Below are positions 45,093 through 54,325 of a DNA stretch of 64,000 nt, piece by piece. Positions within the stretch are counted from its first letter, which is position 1; the number at the start of each line of letters is the position of its first letter. Origin of the DNA: Chloroflexi bacterium GWB2_49_20 (lineage in GTDB: Bacteria > Chloroflexota > Anaerolineae > Anaerolineales > Villigracilaceae); NCBI GenBank assembly GCA_001796335.1, contig MGMF01000021.1:248001-312000 (forward strand), read 5' to 3'. Made by a program: the position numbers and the translations under genes. The notes below the pieces were generated by a model. It was not told the origin of the DNA and did not search any database. It saw nothing but the letters and a program-made list of their open reading frames with translations.

Positions 45093-47468
45093 ATGAATCA
45101 ATTCTTTGACCAGGTTATCACGTTCCTTACCACCCCACCAGGGAGCCTGATCTATTACTTATTGTTGGCAATTTCCATTACCGGCTCTCTGCAAGGGACA
45201 ATCGCAATATTGCGGTCAGGTGCATTCCCCGATGCAAGACGGGCAGTCATCGGCCTGTCAATTTTGCTTGTCTTGCAGATAATTCCCTTTATGTTAGACC
45301 TTTTTACCCGGTTGGGGTTTATTGATCCACTAATTGTCATTCCACCGCTTGATCGGGCTTTCACTTTATTAGGCATGATTTGGATTGCCTGGCTCTGGAT
45401 TTTTCCAAAGCCCGCATCCAAGCCAGACGCTACTGCCGTAATTCTTAGCCTGCTGATTATTTTACTGCTTGGGATCTCAATCAGCTTCTGGAGCCAGAAT
45501 CCATCTTCAGCCGGGTTTAACCATTCCTTCCTGGATATTCTCTGGCAAAATTTCTCCCTGGTTTTCATTACTCTTGCCTTGCTCATTTTATCCATTCTGA
45601 GGCCATCCGGATATGGATATGGACTGTGGGCTCTCATGCTGGCTTGGGTTGGTCACCTGGTTTACTTGCTGATGCCAACCTCAACCGGTTATTTTTCTGG
45701 AGTTATCCGATTATCCCAAATCACCCTGTACCCGGTCCTATTGGCATTACCCCAACGATTTTCGAACTCATTAACTACATCACCTCCAACAATTGATAGT
45801 AATTTAGAAGGGAAACCCTTCCAAGAAAGACGATTATTCAGTACCGATCCGAAAACATTCAATTCATTATTTAACCTGGCGGCTGAATCTGAAACTAACC
45901 GGGTCGGGCCCAATATTACGCGCGGGATTGCTCATTCCTTGCTGGCAGACCTTTGTTTTCTAATTCTCATTGATGCAGATAAAAACTTGAATATTGCCTG
46001 CGGATACGATCTAATCCGGGATGAAGTCCTGAACGGCAAAACGATTGCCAAAGATTCAATCCCATTGCTGTCCAATGCCATTCTGGAAGGACGACCGCTT
46101 CGTCTGCTTACCAGCAACGAATCAGCTGATATCGAAGGGTTAGGGCAAATCACCGGTTTGAGCAACCCTGGCAATGCCATGAGTATCCCAATAGAAAGCT
46201 CCTCGCATGGAGGTGTGATTGGTGCAATTCTATTGCTTTCACCTTATTCCAACCGGGTTTGGAGCTCAGATGATCAGTCTTATCTCTCTAATATTTCCAA
46301 TTCTATTGTCTCCATCATGGAGAACAGCCAACCCCTCGCAACTATAAGCCAGGAGCGTGACGCTACTTTGCAACAGGTTTCCGATCTTCAGGATAATATT
46401 ATGGGGCTGAAAACCAGTATTCAAACAGAACAGGAGCTGGCTGGCAAGAATCAACTTATTCCAGAGAATATGGCGGCTCTTGCGGCTGCACTGGACGAGG
46501 CAAAAAAGGAGATCACTAAACTCCAAACTGAAAATGAAGCCTTGCATAATGCTTCTGTTGAAAAAGGGTACTCCGAAAAATCAGATCAGATCGAGCAGCA
46601 ATTCCGCATGACCCTGGAAGAATTAGCGCACCTTCAAAACGAATTGTCTGATGCCAATTTCAGGATATTCGAATTACAACAACTGCCTGGTTCAATTTCC
46701 TTTGCAAACAATCAAGTTGAAATGATTGCCTCCATTTCTCAGGAATTAAGGCAACCCATGTCTTCGATCGTTGGCTACACAGGCCTCCTGCTTGACGAAT
46801 CAGTGGGTATTTTGGGTGCTTTGCAACACAAATTCCTTGAACGCGTCATAGTCGCCACAGAACGGATCGGCAAGCTGGTTGATGATTTGATTCGGATCAC
46901 ATCCATCGAAACCGGGAGAATGTTAATCGACCCCGAAATCGTGGACTTGTATATCATCATTGATAATGCCGTGGCTTACACCAGCATGCAACTTCGTGAA
47001 AAAAATATCACTTTACGCCTGGATATCCCTGAATCCTCCCCAAAGATCCAAATTGACCGCGAGGCTCTTCAGCAAATCTTAATTCATTTGCTACAGAATG
47101 CTGGTGCAGCCACCCGGATGGAAGGGACAGTCATGCTGCGCGTGAAAATCCAGGAGGATCTTAATAAGGAATACCTCCTGATCCAGGTTATGGATAGTGG
47201 GGGAGGAATATCATCTGAAGATATACCAAAGGTTTTCACACGTCTTTACCGCGCCAATAATGTGCTCATTAAGGGTCTGGGAGACACAGGTGTGGGTTTA
47301 TCAATTTCCAAGACCCTGACAGAAGCTCAATCCGGCCGTATTTGGGTTGAGACCTCCCTGGGAGTAGGTTCAACCATCAGCGTATTATTGCCCATCGAGA
47401 GCGTCAAACCCGGCGAAGAGGATGAAATTGTATTCTCTGCGCCCAATTCATTTGGGACGTTGCAATGA
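45093..47468 (+). CDS. Membrane GAF sensor histidine kinase lacking its H-box histidine
   Basis: 791 aa. Residues 1-225 hold about seven membrane helices, then a GAF-like domain (about 265-415), a coiled coil (about 420-530), a HisKA-like dimerisation region and a HATPase (about 645-780). ATPase motifs look intact: LLQNAGAAT (N box), DSGGGI (G1), FTRLYRA (F) and GDTGVGLSISK (G2). In the H box the expected SHELRTPL reads SQELRQPM: codon CAG at 46740-46742 gives Gln550 where the phospho-accepting His should be. It may act as a non-autophosphorylating partner or binding sensor. Two LCP genes follow. Confidence 0.85.
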   Translation: MNQFFDQVITFLTTPPGSLIYYLLLAISITGSLQGTIAILRSGAFPDARRAVIGLSILLVLQIIPFMLDLFTRLGFIDPLIVIPPLDRAFTLLGMIWIAWLWIFPKPASKPDATAVILSLLIILLLGISISFWSQNPSSAGFNHSFLDILWQNFSLVFITLALLILSILRPSGYGYGLWALMLAWVGHLVYLLMPTSTGYFSGVIRLSQITLYPVLLALPQRFSNSLTTSPPTIDSNLEGKPFQERRLFSTDPKTFNSLFNLAAESETNRVGPNITRGIAHSLLADLCFLILIDADKNLNIACGYDLIRDEVLNGKTIAKDSIPLLSNAILEGRPLRLLTSNESADIEGLGQITGLSNPGNAMSIPIESSSHGGVIGAILLLSPYSNRVWSSDDQSYLSNISNSIVSIMENSQPLATISQERDATLQQVSDLQDNIMGLKTSIQTEQELAGKNQLIPENMAALAAALDEAKKEITKLQTENEALHNASVEKGYSEKSDQIEQQFRMTLEELAHLQNELSDANFRIFELQQLPGSISFANNQVEMIASISQELRQPMSSIVGYTGLLLDESVGILGALQHKFLERVIVATERIGKLVDDLIRITSIETGRMLIDPEIVDLYIIIDNAVAYTSMQLREKNITLRLDIPESSPKIQIDREALQQILIHLLQNAGAATRMEGTVMLRVKIQEDLNKEYLLIQVMDSGGGISSEDIPKVFTRLYRANNVLIKGLGDTGVGLSISKTLTEAQSGRIWVETSLGVGSTISVLLPIESVKPGEEDEIVFSAPNSFGTLQ

Positions 47469-47537
47469 CATCCTCACCAGTGGTATCATTACTGGTAGTT
47501 TCTCTTCGCTCCCGATTTTAGGGTAATAAGGTTTACA

Positions 47538-48626
47538 ATGCTCCAAATACACTTCACAAAGGGGAAACAACTCACCCCGCTTATTTATCTGATTTTGTGG
47601 GTATGCCTGGGTTTAATATTAAGCGCATGCAGTCCGGCCGCCGCTTCACCCCTGGCAACAAAGCCAGTTGTGATCACTGCCTCACCCAACTCCACACCCA
47701 CTGCCACACCCTTCCAGCCAGATTTAGATATAGATGAAATGGCTACTCCAGAAATTCCAGATCCGGAAACAGTACAGCCAGAATTCGCCTCCTGGGGGGA
47801 TTATCCAGCTCCCCAAGTGTACCCGTATTATATCCAAATTCCATCCCCGGCCAGTATGATTCCCCAACCAAACGGGCAGATCAATATCCTTTTATTGGGA
47901 TCAGACCAACGCCCCAATGATGGAGGTTTCCGGACTGACACCATGATACTGATTACTCTCACCCCGGAAGGAAAAGTCAGTCTTACATCCTTTCCACGCG
48001 ACTTATATGTATACATACCGGGTTGGATGATGCAGCGACTGAATACTGCCCATGGTTATGGTGGTTTTAATACCACTGTAATGACTTTCGAATACAATTT
48101 TGGCATCCGCCCTGATTACTTTGTGCTCATCAATTTCGATGGATTCCGGAGCATTATCAACAGCCTGGGTGGCATCACTGTAAATGCCGGTAAGGATTTC
48201 TCCGATTCTCGCACAGGTTTTCCAAATGGTTATACTGTTGATGCGGGATCAGTTCAGATGGATAGCGAAACCGCTTTATGGTATATCCGTTCCCGATACT
48301 CATCCAGTGACATAGACCGGTTGCGCAGAGCCCAGGAGGTTTTGCAAGCCATTGGGTTAAAACTGTTCAGCTTGGATGGCCTCAACCGTGCATCAGAGTT
48401 ATATAACACGTACCTTTCCAATGTGGATACAAACCTGAGTTTGGACGCTTGCCTGAAACTTCTTCCGGCAATAAACCTGATCAATGACACCAGCGGGGTG
48501 AAAAGATACGTGATCGGTTACGATCAAGTTTATGACTGGGTCGATCCAGGAACTGGCGCCCAGGTTCTCGTCCCCATCCCGGAAGAGGTTCGAAACGTGC
48601 TCCAACAGGCTGTAAATATGCCATGA
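47538..48626 (+). CDS. LCP-family (LytR-CpsA-Psr) lipoprotein, copy 1
   Basis: 362 aa. Lipoprotein-like signal (LGLILSACSP, Cys about residue 33) followed by a Thr/Pro-rich linker and the LCP catalytic domain: LLLGSDQRP, FRTDTMILITL, TSFPRDLYVYIPG and the arginine-rich YIRSRYSSSDIDRLRRAQE. LCP enzymes move polyprenyl-linked glycopolymers to cell-wall or protein acceptors outside the membrane. It overlaps the next LCP gene by 4 bp (ATGA). Confidence 0.9.
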   Translation: MLQIHFTKGKQLTPLIYLILWVCLGLILSACSPAAASPLATKPVVITASPNSTPTATPFQPDLDIDEMATPEIPDPETVQPEFASWGDYPAPQVYPYYIQIPSPASMIPQPNGQINILLLGSDQRPNDGGFRTDTMILITLTPEGKVSLTSFPRDLYVYIPGWMMQRLNTAHGYGGFNTTVMTFEYNFGIRPDYFVLINFDGFRSIINSLGGITVNAGKDFSDSRTGFPNGYTVDAGSVQMDSETALWYIRSRYSSSDIDRLRRAQEVLQAIGLKLFSLDGLNRASELYNTYLSNVDTNLSLDACLKLLPAINLINDTSGVKRYVIGYDQVYDWVDPGTGAQVLVPIPEEVRNVLQQAVNMP

Positions 48627-50074
48627 ATTCCAAGGGTATTGCAATCCTTGCATTAATTATGCTGGTTGCATGCAATCACTCTTCCCAGCCAGTACAACCC
48701 TATCCGACACCTTACCCGTACTTGACTCTTCCGGCGGACGCTACATCCACGCCAACTCCTTTCTTTCCTGTCGAAGACCTTAACCAGATTTATACATTTA
48801 TTATTGTTCAACCATCACCCATATTTTTTCCTCCAACCCCATCGCCCACTCCAGATTATCTTTCCATTCTGCCTGATTCCATACCCCCCCTTCCTAATTT
48901 CAATCCATCCAGTTTATACACACCCTTTCCATATATCACAGACCAGGAGACTGTAACTTATCTATTGCTGGGATCGGATATTCGCTCCGGGAAATCATTT
49001 CGAACCGATGCCATGATCATTGCAGCCTTACGGCCGCGTCTCGGACAGATCAGTCTGATTTCAATTCCACGAGATTTATGGGTGTACATACCAGCCTGGG
49101 GTATGCAGCGCATCAATACTGCATATCTTCACGGGGAACTAACTCAATACACCGGAGGTGGACCGGGTTTGCTCAAGGATACCATCCTGTACAATCTTGG
49201 GATTCGGATAGACCACACGGCCCTGGTGGATTTTAACGGTTTCAAACGCATCCTGGATACGCTGGGGGGCATCGAAGTTCCGGTTGCCTGTCAGTATACC
49301 GATTGGCGCTTAATAGACCCAAATGCGGATCCGCAGATCGTAAACAATTGGAGTTTAAACAGTGTTGGACCGGGTATCATCTTCATGGACGGCGAGATGG
49401 CGCTCTGGTATGCACGCTCTCGAAAGAAATCCAGTGACTTTGACCGGGGTCGACGACAACAGGAAGTTTTGCGCGCAATTTTTTCCAAATTTCTCAAAGC
49501 CAATAGCATCACGAAAATTCCTCAGCTATATAACGAATTGAGTTCATCCTTAAATACAGACCTGTCCCTTTCCAGCATTATGGAATTGGCTCCTTTTGCG
49601 TTCTCACTCAACAATGCAGATATTCGCAGCTATTATATCCGTCCACCTCTTGTGTTTTCATGGAAAACTGCGCAGGGAGCCTATGTTCTTTCTCCCAGCG
49701 AATTGGCATTGCAAGCCATGCTCCGTGAAGCCATGTCTCCATCACAGAAAAAGGTTGAAATTGAACCGGTCACCATTGAAATACGAAATGGAACCCCCAA
49801 TCCCGGCTGGGATGTGCTTGCCGGAGAACGGTTAAATTATGCTGGTTACAAGATCAATCTGGCTGCCTCTGATCAGAATAACTATCCCACATCTCTTCTT
49901 TATGACTTTACACAGGCACAGGATCCCAATAAACTGGCATCCCTTCTCGCCATCCTGGCATTGCCTCAATCTGCCGCGGTATCACTGCCACAACCAGGGG
50001 CTCCAGCGGATTATATACTCATTGTTGGATCTGATTACAAACCTTGTTTCAACCCAGTGAACTTGGCGCCTTGA
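48623..50074 (+). CDS. LCP-family lipoprotein with LytR_C domain, copy 2
   Basis: 483 aa. Lipobox LMLVAC (Cys about residue 16), then a Pro/Thr-rich linker (to residue about 95), the LCP domain (LLLGSDIRSGKSFRTD, ISIPRDLWVYIPAWG, YARSRKKSSDFDRGRRQQE) and a C-terminal LytR_C domain (VTIEIRNGTPNPGWDVLAGE). Coupled to copy 1. Two LCP enzymes next to a sensor-type kinase suggest envelope glycopolymer attachment; whether they share a substrate is not known. Confidence 0.9.
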   Translation: MNSKGIAILALIMLVACNHSSQPVQPYPTPYPYLTLPADATSTPTPFFPVEDLNQIYTFIIVQPSPIFFPPTPSPTPDYLSILPDSIPPLPNFNPSSLYTPFPYITDQETVTYLLLGSDIRSGKSFRTDAMIIAALRPRLGQISLISIPRDLWVYIPAWGMQRINTAYLHGELTQYTGGGPGLLKDTILYNLGIRIDHTALVDFNGFKRILDTLGGIEVPVACQYTDWRLIDPNADPQIVNNWSLNSVGPGIIFMDGEMALWYARSRKKSSDFDRGRRQQEVLRAIFSKFLKANSITKIPQLYNELSSSLNTDLSLSSIMELAPFAFSLNNADIRSYYIRPPLVFSWKTAQGAYVLSPSELALQAMLREAMSPSQKKVEIEPVTIEIRNGTPNPGWDVLAGERLNYAGYKINLAASDQNNYPTSLLYDFTQAQDPNKLASLLAILALPQSAAVSLPQPGAPADYILIVGSDYKPCFNPVNLAP

Positions 50075-50085
50075 TATTCTTTTAT

Positions 50086-50114
50086 TTGACTTTCGTATAG
50101 ATTTGCGCTAAACT
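50086..50114 (+). promoter_or_regulatory. Promoter of the recombinase-like gene
   Basis: TTGACT (50086-50091), 17-bp spacer, TAAACT (50109-50114). Leader of about 130 bases contains repeat copy B. Confidence 0.7.
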
Positions 50115-50144
50115 ATACGAAGAAAGAGATTTTTAGTGGCATGC

Positions 50145-50211
50145 TCTCAATAAACCGGGACGCAAGGGATGCGATAGTTTGCACACCCTCTTCCTCCCAA
50201 ACTTATTGAGA
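50145..50211. repeat. Hairpin repeat copy B (TCTCAATAA/TTATTGAGA)
   Basis: Perfect 9-bp terminal inverted repeat TCTCAATAA (50145-50153) and TTATTGAGA (50203-50211), in the 5' leader of the recombinase-like gene. In reverse complement its inner part (GGGAGGAAGAGGG) matches the GGGGGAAGATGGGG of copy C. Confidence 0.65.
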
Positions 50212-50254
50212 AGATATATTTATCAGATCAATTTAATTACTGGAGGCAAACCAG

Positions 50255-51193
50255 ATGGCTGAAACCTCAAATACGATCATTCCGCATCTAACCGGACAGA
50301 CTCCCCTTGTTCCTACCCTGAATGCCTGGGAAATGTATATGCACGATCAAGGCCGTTCTCCTCACACTGTGAAGGCTTTTATTTCGGATGTACATCTTCT
50401 GGCCGATTATTTGCCTCCAGACCGCAGCCTGGGCGCAATTACCACCGATGATTTGAACAATTTTTTGCTCTGGTTGGAGAAAGAACGTGGGATTCCCTGC
50501 AGTCCAAAATCTCTCGCCCGGCGAATTACATCCCTCAAATCCTTCTTTCGCTGGCTACAAAGAGGCGGAGTTTTGGTTATTGATCCGGCTGCGAAAGTAC
50601 TGCAACGCTCAGTAATAAGCCCCCTGGCTGATGTATTAACAGAAGAAGAGGTAAATGCAGTTCTTCTGGCTGCTGACCGCCACCGCCGTTTTGCCAAAGC
50701 GGATTCCCGCCCATATGCTCTTGTTGCCCTCCTGTTGAGCACAGGTATTAAGAAGAGTGAATGCCTGGGTATTCACATCAACCATATCGACCGGGAAGCT
50801 CCTGAAGGGCCGCTTGTTTTCATTCGGTATGCCAGCCCTGCCAATCGCTACAAGGAACGCAAAATCAGCCTGACGAGTGAGTGGTTAGAGGTCTATGAGG
50901 AATATCTTCAACAATATGATCCGGTGGATCAACTTTTCCCCTGGTCTCCCCGCCGCCTCGAATATCTGCTGGAAGATATCGGCAAGGAAGCCGGTCTGAC
51001 GAAGCACCTTTCATTTGACATGTGCCGCTGGACATGTTCACTAACTGATATATTAAATAATATCGAACCCGACAAAATCCGTCAAAAGCTTGGAATCTCA
51101 AAAATTCAATGGCGGGAAATTCATAATAAATTACGCCAGATGTCTTCATCGGTGGATTCAAATCAACCAGAGGGGAGACTGTACATTTCGTAA
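50255..51193 (+). CDS. Tyrosine-recombinase-like protein lacking catalytic residues
   Basis: 312 aa with a SAM-like N-terminal core-binding domain (HTVKAFISDVHLLADYL, residues about 25-105) and a recombinase C-terminal half. In the XerC/D frame, the first Arg (TGLRxSE) is Lys (TGIKKSE), HxLRH becomes DMCRW with only the Arg kept, the H/W of the LGHxx motif is Ile (LGISK) and the nucleophilic Tyr aligns with His in REIHNKL. Recombination seems impossible; DNA binding may remain. CTGGAGG precedes the ATG. Standalone gene with its own promoter. Confidence 0.75.
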   Translation: MAETSNTIIPHLTGQTPLVPTLNAWEMYMHDQGRSPHTVKAFISDVHLLADYLPPDRSLGAITTDDLNNFLLWLEKERGIPCSPKSLARRITSLKSFFRWLQRGGVLVIDPAAKVLQRSVISPLADVLTEEEVNAVLLAADRHRRFAKADSRPYALVALLLSTGIKKSECLGIHINHIDREAPEGPLVFIRYASPANRYKERKISLTSEWLEVYEEYLQQYDPVDQLFPWSPRRLEYLLEDIGKEAGLTKHLSFDMCRWTCSLTDILNNIEPDKIRQKLGISKIQWREIHNKLRQMSSSVDSNQPEGRLYIS

Positions 51194-51233
51194 CTCGCCT
51201 GGTAATTTTCCATGAGACTAAAGTATTCTAGAA

Positions 51234-52691
51234 TTATTGAAAAGATATCTTGCTTAATTCAAAATGGAGGATCCTTCGGGTTGAACCAGTAATCCGATAA
51301 GGGTGAGCTGAACGGTATCCCGGGATCCATAAGATTTCATCTCCCATGCAAACCAATGGCCAGAACGCGCGCCTCCGGCTGGGCATTTTTTCATTAATGA
51401 AAAAATCTGATAATTTGAGGCTGCCTTCTGGCATTCCCAGGGGTTGAAATCGATCTCCTTCTTTCCTGCCACGAACATGCAAGTTTCCAAGAATCAGTTC
51501 CACATCCATCCAGGCCTGGAAAGGGTCGTTGTTCGAGGCAATACCCACAAGATCCTTAATCCCTTCATTTTCATCCACCAAAAGGCTCCAATCTCCACCT
51601 AACAAAACAGGCACTCCCACCTCCAGGTTTGCAGGCTGCTTCACTTGCGGCCAATCCAAGACAGGAATATTTGCATAACGATTGGCAATGAATAACCGAT
51701 TGCCTTCACCAAACACAAATAAATCATCTATAAAATCAACCTTTGTTGAAACCGCATATCCTGCTTTGACAAAACGGACGACACGCTCGACCGCCTCAAA
51801 ATTTACATCACGCACTGCGGGATTCAGGTGAGTAGCTGCCCGCCGAAATAGATTTCTCAACATGGCAGGATTGGATGTCTGAAGAGCTTCCAGGGTAAAG
51901 GTCAGATAGCCTTCTCCGATTTCCCCAAGCGAACTCTCCCAGAAACGATCAACAGCATCATTAACAAGTTGAAAATCCCCTGTCAGGCTTTCAGCACTCC
52001 GTGAAAGAGCTTGTTTAAAGCCCGGATTATAGGTTTCCATCTCCGGGATGAGACTGTGGCGCAAACGATTGCGAAAGTAGGTTTGATCCAGGTTGGTTTT
52101 ATCCTGGACTGTCTCCAGGTGGTTTTCCCGGCAATATTCATCAATATCCTTGCGCCAGGTTTGCAGCAAGGGGCGGATCAGGCGAATATCAGGATCAAAT
52201 TCAGGCAGCCGGGTAATCGGTGCCATCCCTTTGAGGCCGCTCAACCCGGCACCTCTTAAAAAGTGCATCAGTACGGTTTCCACCTGGTCATCGGCATTAT
52301 GGGCAACAGCAATGACCTGGGCTCCATAATTCCGAGCTTGAGAAAACAAAAACCGGTAACGCAATTTACGAGCGGCTTCTTCAATTGAAAATTTGTTTTC
52401 CATGGCAAACGCCCGGACATCCTGGCTCTCACTGACAAACGGCAATCCATAGCGTGCTGCCAGTTTAGATACATGCCTGGCTTCCTGTTCAGCTTCGGGT
52501 CGCAACTGGTGGTTGAAATGAGCTACGATCACTTTCTTTTGGGCGCGTACCAAACCATCCAGCAGGCACAGGCTGTCCGGTCCTCCCGAAACCCCCACCA
52601 GGATTGGCTCAACGCAGATCCCTGCACATTCGTTGTCAAAGAAAGAAACAAGCTTGGCTAACACCCTCCAATTAAACCACAACCCCCGCAA
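51234..52691 (-). CDS. tilS: tRNA(Ile)-lysidine synthase
   Basis: About 476-485 aa. N-type ATP-pyrophosphatase loop GVSGGPDSLCLLDG (starting about residue 33), HNADDQVETVLMHFLRG, and C-terminal TilS domains. Makes lysidine at C34 of tRNA-Ile(CAU), essential for AUA decoding. The open frame starts with a TTG at 52691; a GTG at 52664 fits the family length better, but GGAGG touches it without spacing, so the start is uncertain. Confidence 0.9.
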   Translation of the reverse strand: MRGLWFNWRVLAKLVSFFDNECAGICVEPILVGVSGGPDSLCLLDGLVRAQKKVIVAHFNHQLRPEAEQEARHVSKLAARYGLPFVSESQDVRAFAMENKFSIEEAARKLRYRFLFSQARNYGAQVIAVAHNADDQVETVLMHFLRGAGLSGLKGMAPITRLPEFDPDIRLIRPLLQTWRKDIDEYCRENHLETVQDKTNLDQTYFRNRLRHSLIPEMETYNPGFKQALSRSAESLTGDFQLVNDAVDRFWESSLGEIGEGYLTFTLEALQTSNPAMLRNLFRRAATHLNPAVRDVNFEAVERVVRFVKAGYAVSTKVDFIDDLFVFGEGNRLFIANRYANIPVLDWPQVKQPANLEVGVPVLLGGDWSLLVDENEGIKDLVGIASNNDPFQAWMDVELILGNLHVRGRKEGDRFQPLGMPEGSLKLSDFFINEKMPSRRRAFWPLVCMGDEILWIPGYRSAHPYRITGSTRRILHFELSKISFQ

Positions 52692-52735
52692 AACGGAGGG
52701 TGTGAGTTAGATTATGGGAGGATTTACTATATTTA

Positions 52736-53149
52736 TTAATTTTCTGGTAATTCATAAAGTTCCACAAGCACACCTCCCGTTGATTCGGGGTGAACAAATG
52801 CATATAATTTTCCATCCCCACCCGGCATCGCATTTTCATTGATCAATCGCACCCCCAATTTTTTAAGTTGCTCCAGCATGGGTTCAATTGCATCCACCTG
52901 AACACAAATATGGTGCATGCCAGGACCTTTTTTTTCAAGGTATCGTGCCAGACCCGAATCAATTCCCACTGGCTGGACTAATTCGACTTCAGACTCACCT
53001 GCCGGAAGAAAGGCGATCCGGGCGTTTTGCGCGGGTACATTTTTGACCTGGCTTAGAGTCATTCCCAAAGCATCCCGCCAGAATAACAATGATTTTTCAA
53101 TATCCTGCACAACTACTGCAACGTGATGGATCTTTTTTATAATTGGCAT
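52736..53149 (-). CDS. mce: Methylmalonyl-CoA epimerase
   Basis: 137 aa from the ATG at 53149, preceded by AAGGAAG; the frame to 53188 lacks an SD. Glyoxalase/VOC fold: IHHVAVVVQDIEKSL, FLPAGESEVELVQP, GPGMHHICVQVDAI and the end GVLVELYEL give the metal ligands. Interconverts R- and S-methylmalonyl-CoA and pairs with the mutase at 56006-57658. Confidence 0.9.
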   Translation of the reverse strand: MPIIKKIHHVAVVVQDIEKSLLFWRDALGMTLSQVKNVPAQNARIAFLPAGESEVELVQPVGIDSGLARYLEKKGPGMHHICVQVDAIEPMLEQLKKLGVRLINENAMPGGDGKLYAFVHPESTGGVLVELYELPEN

Positions 53150-53228
53150 GTTGCTTCCTTTCATCCAGCGTTTGGTTATTTTCACCAACCAGTTGAGTCG
53201 CTATATATTGGAGCCATTTGTGGTGGTC

Positions 53229-53741
53229 TCATTTTATTGCAATGATATTTGCATCCACGAGCTGGTTGAATTTCTGCCAATCGGTTTCTGTTTTGAAGAA
53301 CTGCCTGGGAAAGATCACCAGCAATCCATCGCGAGCCACCAATGTCGTTAGTCCGTCAGCCTTTCTCACCCGGCGGAAGCGGCTCCAGGGCATCTCATTC
53401 TGGCCTTGTTTCAAAGAATAAACGATCCCCTGTTTAGCAATGCTCCCTGCCAGGTCGCCCTGGACGGCCGGATTCGCCCATAGTTTTCGGGCTGCCAGAT
53501 ATGGCAGCAGATATGACCGAGCCACAAAACTTCCTGCGATCATTACCACAGCGATGTAACTGGCATTCCCTAATATGTCACCTGAGTCTGCCAGGCGGAT
53601 CACAAGTACCCATAAGGCCACAGCAACAAACACCAGCATCAATGGCTGGACCCATCTCTGGCTCCGGGCAGGTTGATTTGCCAACCGGACAGATTTGAAG
53701 AATAACTTTCTGTCATACTTGCCACGAAATTTTATCTCCAT
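53229..53741 (-). CDS. YcxB-like domain membrane protein
   Basis: 170 aa from the ATG at 53741; the longer frame to 53984 lies inside the CoA-binding gene in another frame. Two membrane helices (about residues 35-80) and a C-terminal part with MPWSRFRRVRKADGL and LLVIFPRQFFKTETDWQKF, the YcxB-like pattern. Function unknown. It is 11 bases after the CoA-binding gene, probably cotranscribed. Confidence 0.75.
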   Translation of the reverse strand: MEIKFRGKYDRKLFFKSVRLANQPARSQRWVQPLMLVFVAVALWVLVIRLADSGDILGNASYIAVVMIAGSFVARSYLLPYLAARKLWANPAVQGDLAGSIAKQGIVYSLKQGQNEMPWSRFRRVRKADGLTTLVARDGLLVIFPRQFFKTETDWQKFNQLVDANIIAIK

Positions 53742-53752
53742 ATCGCTTGAGC

Positions 53753-54247
53753 CTACTCTTGAACCGACATGAAACCAAGTAAACGCCACAGGCCGCGCAT
53801 CATCCCGTGGCCGATGTCGGGTTTTAGAAACTGGTTCGGACAGGATCCCGGTATGACTTGGATGCCATTTTCTTTGCATAATCGGACAGCCTCCTGCGAT
53901 ACGCTGGTCATGCTTTCCGCCAACCCGGGCCGGGTGCCCATCATGCAGTGCATCCAAACATATTTCACCCCCAGGTCGACACACTCCTGCACAATTTGAT
54001 CGGTGACCTTTGGGTTGGCCAGGATGAAAACGCCGTCCGGTTTTTCCGGCAGAGATTTCAAATCCGGATAACAGGCATCTCCGTCAAATGTACCCAAGTG
54101 CGGGTTGACAGCAAATACCTGGTAGCCGCAGCTCTTGAACTTTCGGTAATTCAAATTACAGCCGGTGTCCCGCTTGTCAGACACGCCCACCACTGCAATT
54201 TTCTTGAGTGCCAGAAATTGTTCTACAAGGCCATCAATTTTTGCCAT
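53753..54247 (-). CDS. CoA-binding protein (YccU-like)
   Basis: 164 aa. Rossmann-type CoA-binding domain: KKIAVVGVSDKRDTG, GYQVFAVNPHLGTFDGDACY, and GVKYVWMHCM with a following GIQVIPGSCPN. The family is homologous to the succinyl-CoA-synthetase/acyl-CoA-ligase N-domain but free-standing; its role is undefined. GAGAGG precedes the ATG. Confidence 0.85.
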   Translation of the reverse strand: MAKIDGLVEQFLALKKIAVVGVSDKRDTGCNLNYRKFKSCGYQVFAVNPHLGTFDGDACYPDLKSLPEKPDGVFILANPKVTDQIVQECVDLGVKYVWMHCMMGTRPGLAESMTSVSQEAVRLCKENGIQVIPGSCPNQFLKPDIGHGMMRGLWRLLGFMSVQE

Positions 54248-54325
54248 TTTTTCAACCTCTCTTTTTGATCAAATTAGAACTTTAGCACTTCAGGGTGGTT
54301 GCATCCCGAATTTTAGGATAGGTTC

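Noticed and set aside
53742-53984. Longer YcxB-like protein
   Set aside because: The extension overlaps the CoA-binding gene in another frame and has no membrane or domain features.
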